A stretch of 53,136 nt of DNA. Origin: Helicobacter bilis (GTDB taxonomy: Bacteria; Campylobacterota; Campylobacteria; Campylobacterales; Helicobacteraceae). The notes beneath the pieces are model-generated. The model was not told the origin of the DNA, did not search any database, and saw nothing but the letters and a program-made list of their open reading frames with translations. Shown here piece after piece: positions 36,853 to 44,228 of this stretch; position 1 is the stretch's first letter, and each line of letters begins with the position of its first letter. The DNA lies in NCBI RefSeq assembly GCF_900198365.1, contig NZ_FZMS01000008.1:1-53136 (forward strand), given 5' to 3'. Made by a program: the position numbers and the translations under genes.

Positions 36853-37756
36853 AATCTTTTTATCTCTTTTTCTATTATCTAGCCTTATATACGCAGATGA
36901 TATAAAGGAAAGTGAAGTAGCACAAGATAAGCATGCAGAAGATTCTATGCGGCTAGATGAAGATCATACAGATATGTTTGATGAAGTCGAAGACAAACAT
37001 AACGAAAGAATAAAGCAATCTATCGATAGAATGCAGCATGTAAAAGATTCTATAAGAGAGGTGTATGAAAGAGAGAAAATATATACTCTAGAGCCACAAA
37101 ACTATTCCATTGAAGATTTACAAATTGGCATTAGCGATGCACAAAATAAAGCAGAAAGAGAACAAGCTAGAAGGAAATTAGAATCTAGTGAATATAAAAC
37201 TCAACTATTTTTTGGTGTGCAACTTGGCACTACAATAGCTGCGGTAGCAGACAATATAAATGTTTTGCCGACCTTAAATCTAAAGGTTGGATTCCAAAAT
37301 TTTCTTGGCATATCAAGTAAGCAGGTGGGGCTTAAAATCTACCTTGATACACTTGTAGCAAGCAATATTTTATCATCGCTAAAAAACGATCCTTACGCAG
37401 ATTTTATAGCTAGCACATTTAGTGCGACAAATGTTAATGCAGAAGTTATGTATGAGATTCCCATTTCTAAAGATATGAAGTTTGGGGTTGGAACTGGTTT
37501 TGGTGTGGGCTATATGACTTATAGCGACAAATATTGGGATAAATTGAATGGCTTTGCTTCAAATGTTGCCTTTCTTACCTACATTTCATTTTATGAGAAA
37601 CATAAGCTTGAATTAAGCTTTAAGACCTTTATTTATCATTATGGGAGCTATGTTACTAGAAAGCTTGAGGGCGTAGCACAGAATCCTGTGGATATATTCT
37701 CAAGTGATTTTGCAAAGCCTATGAATCTAAGTTTAGGATGGGTATATGTATTTTAA
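36842..37756 (+). CDS. Outer-membrane beta-barrel protein, second of four
   Basis: From ATG 36842 the signal peptide is MFFRIFLSLFLLSSLIYA. Upstream in-frame starts (TTG 36830, ATG 36836) exist but would add residues before it. Residues about 20-125 are strongly charged and probably coiled coil (VEDKHNERIKQSIDRMQHVK). The C-terminal barrel has FFGVQLGTTIAAVADN, LKVGFQNFLGI and the end SLGWVYVF. The start lies inside the last codons of the preceding gene, so expression is probably coupled. No enzymatic motif is seen. Confidence 0.78.
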   Translation: MFFRIFLSLFLLSSLIYADDIKESEVAQDKHAEDSMRLDEDHTDMFDEVEDKHNERIKQSIDRMQHVKDSIREVYEREKIYTLEPQNYSIEDLQIGISDAQNKAEREQARRKLESSEYKTQLFFGVQLGTTIAAVADNINVLPTLNLKVGFQNFLGISSKQVGLKIYLDTLVASNILSSLKNDPYADFIASTFSATNVNAEVMYEIPISKDMKFGVGTGFGVGYMTYSDKYWDKLNGFASNVAFLTYISFYEKHKLELSFKTFIYHYGSYVTRKLEGVAQNPVDIFSSDFAKPMNLSLGWVYVF

Positions 37757-38723
37757 AAAATATATACATGCTATAAAAAGGGCTATTCATTTGCCTATGT
37801 TTTTGACATTTACTACTTGCATATATGCAAACGAAACAGATACAACAAAAAGAGAGCAAAAAAAAGAAGATAGCTTTATCCCCAATATGCTTTTACAAGA
37901 TACGACAAATATACTTGATTCTTCATTGCCCCTGCCCTATTTTTCATTACCTTACAGCAAAACGCATAATTATCTAAAAAGAGAGAGCAGCAAGAAAGAT
38001 TCTCTATTTGATGATGCGATGAAGCCTATAAAACCAAAGATTACAACCTATGACTACTCGCAACTAAAAAATATGGATACGACACAAGATGAGTATTTTA
38101 TCGATTTTAAGATTCATGAGTTAGAAAAAGAAGCCTATATGCTAAGGTCTCAAATCATAGAGAAAGAAAAGAAAAAGCGAAATTGGCTTATAGATTCTAA
38201 AGCGAGTGGATATTACGCGGGTATTGGTGTAATGCTAGGCTTTATACGCGATGAAAAATCTTTAGGTATAGATGCAAGCAGGGCTAGTGCTGGTGGGATT
38301 CTAAAGCTTGGCTATTTGCGTTATCTCTATAATCATTTGGGCTTAAAAGCAGAGCTATTTAATATTTATGGGAATCACACGCATAATAATGAACTTTTGC
38401 TGTATAACTATTATGGATTTAGACTTGCCGTATTGCATGATATTCCGGTATTTTTTAAAGAGCATTATTTTGGCTTTTTTGCGGGATTTGGCGTTGGCGG
38501 CTATATTTTTTCAAAAAAGCATCAAAGCATAGAAACTTATAACTATTTGACAAACATACATAATATGAGTTTGAATCTAAACATAGGTGTGAGCTGGACT
38601 TATGCAAAACATCATAGGGTAGAGATTGAGCATATTTTTATCGCACCACTTATAACACTCTCAAATGGCACAACAGAGACTTTTGAACCTAGCTATATAG
38701 TGAGTTACTCATGGGTATTTTAA
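37746..38723 (+). CDS. Outer-membrane beta-barrel protein, third of four
   Basis: The 325-residue protein starts at ATG 37746, inside the last codons of the previous gene (11-nt overlap). A signal peptide ends near CIYA. A Ser/Lys-rich linker and a short coiled coil (FKIHELEKEAYMLRSQIIEK) precede the barrel, which shows GYYAGIGVMLGFIRD, LKLGYLRYLYNHLGLKAELF and FGFFAGFGVGGYIF and ends VSYSWVF. The order linker, coiled coil, barrel is shared with its neighbours and suggests duplication. Confidence 0.78.
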   Translation: MYFKKYIHAIKRAIHLPMFLTFTTCIYANETDTTKREQKKEDSFIPNMLLQDTTNILDSSLPLPYFSLPYSKTHNYLKRESSKKDSLFDDAMKPIKPKITTYDYSQLKNMDTTQDEYFIDFKIHELEKEAYMLRSQIIEKEKKKRNWLIDSKASGYYAGIGVMLGFIRDEKSLGIDASRASAGGILKLGYLRYLYNHLGLKAELFNIYGNHTHNNELLLYNYYGFRLAVLHDIPVFFKEHYFGFFAGFGVGGYIFSKKHQSIETYNYLTNIHNMSLNLNIGVSWTYAKHHRVEIEHIFIAPLITLSNGTTETFEPSYIVSYSWVF

Positions 38724-39760
38724 AAGCTTTATTTTATATTCTGTTATGTGTATGTTTTATGCCTTATCTTTATGGGATAGATTCTGGCGAAACAAATGTG
38801 AAAAAACGCATTCATGTCAATGATGACAAAAGGAGTAATTATAAGGTTAATAATTTTACTACCATAAATCTTAACTCAACAAAAAAAACCAAAAAGGAAG
38901 AACCAAAAAAAGAGATACAAAAACCTACTAAAAGCTATGAAGAAAAGCTGCATTATCTACAATCCTTGCGTTATGAAGTGATGAGTTTAAAAGAGCAAAT
39001 CGGCGATGATTTTCAAGTCAGTGTGCCTTATGGGCATTATGTAGATGATAAGACAAGCGCACAACGATTTAATGCCCTAACACAAAGCTATAATGACGCT
39101 TTAAAAAAGAGCGGTTTATTTGGCGGTGTAAGCATGGGGGTTTTAGATATTTATACAAGCGGCTATATTGATAACAATCTTGTGATAACTCGTATTACAC
39201 CGCTTGTATATGGCGGTAGTGGTGGCTATCAAAAGTTTTTCAATCATTATGTAGGCACAAGGCTTTATGGTGGGCTTTTTACTTCATTTTTCAATGATAT
39301 TTATACCTATGATATAAAAAATGGCACAACTGCACCTGTGAAAAATCCCTATGGTGGTGATGGGAATTTACAAAGTTTTTATATGTTGGCCTTTATGAGT
39401 GCTGATGTGTTGTTTGAGTTTCCATTTGATAATACATTTAAAAACTATATTGGTGGATTCATGGGGCTAAATATCGGTGTTATGTATTATCGTCCTTATG
39501 CTTCACACCCACAAAAAGGCGATTATTACCCTGCAAAATATATATGGAATTATAACTTACAAGTAGATTATTCCTTTAATCTTGGCATGAGTCTCACTTT
39601 TAACAATATACATAGAGTAGAAGTAGGGCTTGGCATACCTTTCTCATATCTCTCACTACCGGGCTTTGCAGAAAGTGCTGATGTGCTTGAGAAAATACCC
39701 TCAAACTTTTGGCGTAGTGCGGTATTTTTAGCAAACTACCGCATGTTGATAAAGTTTTAG
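38711..39760 (+). CDS. Outer-membrane beta-barrel protein, fourth of four
   Basis: The 349-residue protein starts at ATG 38711 with a 13-nt overlap. The signal peptide is MGILKALFYILLCVCFMPYLYG. A Lys-rich linker and short coiled coil (KLHYLQSLRYEVMSLKEQIG) lead to the barrel (SGLFGGVSMGVLDIY, VYGGSGGYQKFFNHYVGTRL, FNLGMSLTFNNIHRVEVGLG), ending MLIKF. Its final codons and stop lie in the left arm of a 45-nt palindrome that probably ends the operon. Confidence 0.78.
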   Translation: MGILKALFYILLCVCFMPYLYGIDSGETNVKKRIHVNDDKRSNYKVNNFTTINLNSTKKTKKEEPKKEIQKPTKSYEEKLHYLQSLRYEVMSLKEQIGDDFQVSVPYGHYVDDKTSAQRFNALTQSYNDALKKSGLFGGVSMGVLDIYTSGYIDNNLVITRITPLVYGGSGGYQKFFNHYVGTRLYGGLFTSFFNDIYTYDIKNGTTAPVKNPYGGDGNLQSFYMLAFMSADVLFEFPFDNTFKNYIGGFMGLNIGVMYYRPYASHPQKGDYYPAKYIWNYNLQVDYSFNLGMSLTFNNIHRVEVGLGIPFSYLSLPGFAESADVLEKIPSNFWRSAVFLANYRMLIKF

Positions 39761-39790
39761 AATCTAATTTAGATTCTAAAACTTTATCAA
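39746..39790 (+). terminator. 45-nt perfect palindrome at the end of the outer-membrane operon
   Basis: Two 22-nt arms, TTGATAAAGTTTTAGAATCT plus AA and its exact reverse complement, flank a single T. The left arm includes the last codons and stop of the fourth gene. No U run follows, so it may act as an mRNA 3'-end protector as much as a terminator. It contains the word AGAATCT and its complement. Confidence 0.65.
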
Positions 39791-39885
39791 AGATATAGAA
39801 GAAAAATGTAAAATAATGGGATTATAATTTTAAACATAAAGGCACAGGTTTGCCTTATTATCGTAAATCTTTTCAGCCTTAGAAT

Positions 39886-40947
39886 CTAGCTTTCACTACA
39901 TGGATATTTTGCATCAAGCCATTTACAAAACTGCATAGAAAAAAGCACAACAAGCCATGACACATAAATCCACAAAAATGCAAACATAATGATTGAGACT
40001 GAGCCATAGATATTGCTATAAAACTTATTATAACTCATGTAGTAAAAAAATATGATTTTTAAACCATACCACACAATCGCACCAAGCAAACTCGCTAATA
40101 TTAACACAAAAAATCGCAATGGCTTATTCGCTGCTACACGAAAAAGCATAGCAAATACAATCCAAGTAGCAAGCATAGGTATAAAAGAATAATATTTTGT
40201 AATCACATCATCAGAGTATATATCCACAATCACTGCATTAAAGTAAATCGAAGTAGCAAGAAACATGGGTATAAGCGTGATTAAGAGCCAGTATATGATA
40301 AAAGAGTCAAAATAGCCGCGTTTTTTTGCCTCAAAAATGCGTGCAGCAACATCATCAAAATTCCTAAAGAATATAAAAGAGCTAATAAGCGAAATGAGAA
40401 AGCCTACAAAGCCCATTTCCTTGCCATTTGATAAAAAGTTATCTAGGATTTTTGCAAACTCATGGGCATTGTCAGGCAAAATATTATCAAGGATAGATTG
40501 TTTTAGAATCTGTAATTGATCTTGAAAGCTTGGAAAGAGTGAAAAAAGAGAAAAAAACATTAAAAAAGCAGGGATAATAGAAAAAATGCTATAAAAACTT
40601 AAAGAAGCCGCATAATGAAAAATTCTATCATTATCGGTTATGGCATGCCAACAATATGAGATTTTTTCACTAATAAAATAGCGATGCTTGGTTATGTTTG
40701 CATAAAAATGTTGTAGTTTTTGCAAATAGCCATCTTGTTGTGTTTTATTGTTTTGTATTTCATGTGTGAGATTATTTTTTTGCATTTGTTCTGTTAAAGT
40801 TTCGCTATTTGGATTGTGTGCTTGAGAGATTGACTCGTTTTGCGATGTGCTTTCTTCTGCTATCGTATTAGCAGAAGTATCTAAAGATTCTGTGTATTTT
40901 GTTGTAGTATGAATCTTTGTATCTTGCACACATAAACCTTTAATCAA
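39886..40947 (-). CDS. YihY/BrkB-family inner-membrane protein with a long N-terminal extension
   Basis: Residues about 100-353 match the YihY/virulence factor BrkB family: about six membrane segments with SLSFYSIFSIIPAFLMFF and LISLISSFIFFRNFDD. The family was once mislabelled as ribonuclease BN; its function is unknown. The first about 85 residues are Thr/Ser/Asn/Gln-rich and probably disordered. Part of their DNA (about 40855-40895) resembles dispersed repeat R1. The start overlaps the end of the MORN-like gene by 8 nt. Confidence 0.85.
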   Translation of the reverse strand: MIKGLCVQDTKIHTTTKYTESLDTSANTIAEESTSQNESISQAHNPNSETLTEQMQKNNLTHEIQNNKTQQDGYLQKLQHFYANITKHRYFISEKISYCWHAITDNDRIFHYAASLSFYSIFSIIPAFLMFFSLFSLFPSFQDQLQILKQSILDNILPDNAHEFAKILDNFLSNGKEMGFVGFLISLISSFIFFRNFDDVAARIFEAKKRGYFDSFIIYWLLITLIPMFLATSIYFNAVIVDIYSDDVITKYYSFIPMLATWIVFAMLFRVAANKPLRFFVLILASLLGAIVWYGLKIIFFYYMSYNKFYSNIYGSVSIIMFAFLWIYVSWLVVLFSMQFCKWLDAKYPCSES

Positions 40948-41374
40948 GATATTTTTGGGCTATTAGCTTACCATAATAATACTGCAATGCTTGTATCCTT
41001 TTCCCCTCAGTTATCACATATAGCCAGTTATGCAATACTCCCTTTTTAAAAGTCGTCTTTAAAGCTGTATTATCCCTTGCATACTGCGTAAAATCTCCAT
41101 GCAACACCCCGTCTTTGTAGAAACCTGTGAAATGTGGGTTACCATTTGGATAAAAATGACTGAATCTTCCATGCAATTTGTCATCTTTATAATGAACTTC
41201 CCATGCAAGTATGCCACTTGGATAATAACCCACAAATTTGCCATGCTTTAATATTCCTTTGCATGAACCTTGCATAACAATACCATCAATAATAGTTTTA
41301 CATGAAGTCATTTTAGTATGTGCATAAAACAATGAAAATGCAAACACTAAAACAACATACTTGAAAACATTCAT
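40940..41374 (-). CDS. Secreted MORN-variant repeat protein
   Basis: From ATG 41374 (a TTG three codons upstream is less likely) the protein has about 144 residues. A signal peptide (MNVFKYVVLVFAFSLFYA) is followed by four MORN-like units: GKFVGYYPSGILAWEVHYKD, GRFSHFYPNGNPHFTGFYKD, GDFTQYARDN and a fourth. These repeats occur in YwqK-type and various envelope proteins; no toxin partner is present. It overlaps the YihY gene by 8 nt and is probably cotranscribed with it. The function is unknown. Confidence 0.7.
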   Translation of the reverse strand: MNVFKYVVLVFAFSLFYAHTKMTSCKTIIDGIVMQGSCKGILKHGKFVGYYPSGILAWEVHYKDDKLHGRFSHFYPNGNPHFTGFYKDGVLHGDFTQYARDNTALKTTFKKGVLHNWLYVITEGKRIQALQYYYGKLIAQKYLD

Positions 41375-41514
41375 TCCCAACAAGAAAATACCCTAAAAAA
41401 TGTGAAAAAAGAAATAAGAGTGAGACTATAATAAGAGTTTATTGCCACAAAAGGCAGACTAAGCGAAAATCCAGCATGAAGCCAAATTTTCACAATGTCC
41501 AAATATGGCTAAAG

Positions 41515-41958
41515 TTATTTTACTTTAAGCACCGCATTGATTTTTTTCAATTTATCTTCTTCAAGTAGATAGCGTAAATTGTGTTCATCTTGTTTGCTTT
41601 TTCTAAACTCTTCTTCTTTTTTAGTGATTCTATGAAGAATTTCAGTAGCTTTAGAAACATTTCTATTTGCTTGTGCTTCTTCTAAGTCTAAACGCAAGTT
41701 TTTAACATCAAATTCCACTGCATCTCTGTATTGTTTGAACTTCTCTGTTTGTGCTTTAACTGCCTTGAGAGTATCAAACTCAATTTGTGCAATTTCTCTT
41801 TTTTGTTTTAAGTTTGCAGTCGCATAAAGCTCTTTTACAACGCCTTTAGGTGCAACAGAAGCACCGATAACATGCTCATGGTGAGCCATATTAGGACATG
41901 CGAAAAGCAACCCGCTTGTTGCTATAGAAACAAACATCAACTTCTTAAGAACCATCAT
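41515..41958 (-). CDS. Small periplasmic coiled-coil protein
   Basis: The 147-residue protein has a signal peptide (VLKKLMFVSIATSGLLFA) with a Cys right after it, in CPNMAHHEH. That His-rich segment could bind metal, and the Cys could be lipidated, although the lipobox is imperfect. The rest is a long helical region with charged heptads (EFDTLKAVKAQTEKFKQYRD, ILHRITKKEEEFRKSKQDE). It has the size and helical character of Spy/CpxP-type periplasmic proteins, but the LTXXQ motif is absent, so that remains a guess. AAAGGAG precedes ATG 41958. Confidence 0.6.
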   Translation of the reverse strand: MMVLKKLMFVSIATSGLLFACPNMAHHEHVIGASVAPKGVVKELYATANLKQKREIAQIEFDTLKAVKAQTEKFKQYRDAVEFDVKNLRLDLEEAQANRNVSKATEILHRITKKEEEFRKSKQDEHNLRYLLEEDKLKKINAVLKVK

Positions 41959-42281
41959 AACTTCTCCTTTGGCATAGAAAAAATAAAAATCATGAATGGC
42001 ATTATAACGAAATATAATGAGTTTTAAACATAATTTTTGTAAAAAATAGATATTTTGGTTTATTGTTAGCTATCAAATCTATTGAAATACCTTGCTACAT
42101 GATATTCAATATCTTTGCAAAATCAACATATAATGCTTATAACAGCAACAATATCAGCATTCATTTATAGTAAGACTAGATTCTACATGTTAAGCCAAGA
42201 ATAATCAAAACTATATGCTTAAAGTAACTTGACTAAACGCATATAGTTTTGTAATGATTCTCTCATTCACACAATAAACGC
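41959..42281. other. Intergenic region downstream of msbA
   Basis: No ORF or clear structure seen. It should contain the promoter of the small periplasmic protein gene. The sequence is AT-rich. Confidence 0.45.
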
Positions 42282-44030
42282 CTATGCAAGATCTTCATCT
42301 TTTACTCGTCCCTTCTTTCTCTCTTCTTGATATTCTTGCTGTGTCCAAATGTTTAGAATCTTGCCCTCACTCATTTGCACGACTCTTTGAGCTAACTCAA
42401 TGGTGCTTGGTCTGTGTGCTACCACGATTAAAATTTTGTCCTTTTGTAAAGTAGCAAGTGCATCTTTAATAGATTCTTCTGTTTCTTCGTCAAGAGCACT
42501 TGTGGCTTCATCAAGTATTAAAATGTCTGGATTCTTATAAATTGCCCTTGCGATAGCTATTCTCTGTCTCTGACCGCCGCTTAAATTTGTCCCAAACTCA
42601 TCAAGGATAGTTTCTATACCATCATCAAGTTGTGATACAAACTCATACGCCTGTGCTTTTTTTAGTGCATCAATCACTTTTTCTTCATCAATTTCCATGC
42701 CATAGGCAACATTACTAGCAATGCTTCCATGGAATATAAAAATTCTTTGTGTTACAATAGATATATTTTTACGCAAACTCTCTTGTGAAAGATCCTTTAA
42801 ATCATAATTATTAATGAGAATCTTGCCCTCATTTGGCTCATAAAGTCGCAGTAAAAGACTCATTAAAGAGCTTTTTCCGCTACCACTTTTGCCAACAATG
42901 GCTGTCGTTGTGTTTCTCTCAAACTTCAAAGAAAGATTATTGATAGCAGTAAAATCATCATATTTAAGCGTAATATTTTGTGCCTCAATAGATTCTATAG
43001 GAGACTTTAGAATCTCTTTGCCATCAATAATTTTTGACTCCCTATCAATAATGTCTGATAATCTCTCATTTGCCACAAGGGCTGGTTGCACCCCTGCAAA
43101 GCTTCCATTTAATCCCTTTAATGGCTTATAGAGTAAAAACATAGCCGCCATAAGTGAGAAAAACTGCCCAGCACTCATATTATCCCGCAATACTTCTAGC
43201 CCACCTATGATAATGACAATCGCCATGCCTATTGAGCCAAAAAGCTCCATAAGCGGTGAAGTGAGTAGTCCTACTCTTGTTGATTTTCGTCCCAAACGAA
43301 ACATCTCATTACTATAATCTTTATATTGTTTAAACTCTAATTTTTCCCCATTACTTGCCTTAATAATCTCTATATTATTAATAATCTCAAATACCCTTGA
43401 ATTCATATTAACACTTGTTTGAAAGCTTTGATTCGCAAGAAATCTTAGCTTTTTTGCAATGAAACGAATAGGGATAATAGATAAAGGCATAATCATTAAT
43501 GCAAGCAAGGCTAAAAACGAGCCATTATATACAATAACCGCACTATATGCAATAATCGTTAATATCGTGCTTAAAAAATTCATAAGATAACCCGTAGCAA
43601 AATACGACACCACAGAAATATCACTAATACGCGCTAAAATCTCACCGCTACGCATACGATTAAAGAAATCAAGCTCAAACCCCAAAACTCGCTTCATCAC
43701 CTTTTGTCTTACTAGATTCTCAACATTTGCATTAATGTAAGAGAGATAATAGCCCTGCATATAAATCCCAAGCCCTTTAATAAAAAATATTGTAATAAGC
43801 ACCAAAGGCATGATATAAAGCATTGCTTCATTCTTATCTTTAAACACATCATCAATTAAAGGTTGTATCACATACGCACTGCCACCAGATCCAAGTGCAG
43901 CAAGCACCATGCCAACAAGCACCATAAAATACTGCCATTTGTGCTGCTTCACATAGGGTCCAAATCGTTTATAAACAAGTTTAAAATCTTTGCGTAAGTT
44001 AAGGGATTGTGTTTGCTTATCATCAGTCAT
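42282..44030 (-). CDS. msbA: Lipid A export ABC transporter MsbA
   Basis: The 582-residue half transporter has six membrane helices (about 30-320) and a nucleotide-binding domain with Walker A VGKSGSGKSS, Q-loop IVTQRIFIFHG, signature LSGGQRQRIAIARAI, Walker B ILILDEATSALDEE and switch His in VVAHRPST. The fused exporter type and size fit MsbA, which flips lipid A-core across the inner membrane; the H. pylori counterpart is HP1082. It is divergent from the carbamoyltransferase operon. A role for another lipid-linked glycan cannot be excluded. Confidence 0.87.
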   Translation of the reverse strand: MTDDKQTQSLNLRKDFKLVYKRFGPYVKQHKWQYFMVLVGMVLAALGSGGSAYVIQPLIDDVFKDKNEAMLYIMPLVLITIFFIKGLGIYMQGYYLSYINANVENLVRQKVMKRVLGFELDFFNRMRSGEILARISDISVVSYFATGYLMNFLSTILTIIAYSAVIVYNGSFLALLALMIMPLSIIPIRFIAKKLRFLANQSFQTSVNMNSRVFEIINNIEIIKASNGEKLEFKQYKDYSNEMFRLGRKSTRVGLLTSPLMELFGSIGMAIVIIIGGLEVLRDNMSAGQFFSLMAAMFLLYKPLKGLNGSFAGVQPALVANERLSDIIDRESKIIDGKEILKSPIESIEAQNITLKYDDFTAINNLSLKFERNTTTAIVGKSGSGKSSLMSLLLRLYEPNEGKILINNYDLKDLSQESLRKNISIVTQRIFIFHGSIASNVAYGMEIDEEKVIDALKKAQAYEFVSQLDDGIETILDEFGTNLSGGQRQRIAIARAIYKNPDILILDEATSALDEETEESIKDALATLQKDKILIVVAHRPSTIELAQRVVQMSEGKILNIWTQQEYQEERKKGRVKDEDLA

Positions 44031-44165
44031 TTCTTATACTTCCTTAATAATTCTGTTTAACAAAAAAATAAAGCAAGATTCTAACATATTTGAATAAACT
44101 ATGACAAAAGGTAAAAGCGTGTAATATTATACAGAAACAAATAATAAGTCTTAATAATTTTATGC

Positions 44166-44171
44166 TAGAAT
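44166..44171 (+). promoter_or_regulatory. Predicted extended -10 for the carbamoyltransferase operon
   Basis: TGCTAGAAT is an extended -10 about 58 nt upstream of ATG 44229. AAAGGA at 44218-44223 is the ribosome-binding site. I see no second promoter within the five-gene operon. Confidence 0.5.
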
Positions 44172-44228
44172 ACGCCGATTAGAATCTCAAATCTACCACA
44201 TATCAGATATTAGCAAAAAAGGATAGCA

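Noticed and set aside
40940-41374. YwqK-type antitoxin of a toxin-antitoxin pair
   Set aside because: The MORN-like repeats match the label, but the protein has a signal peptide and no toxin gene is adjacent, so the antitoxin name is not supported.
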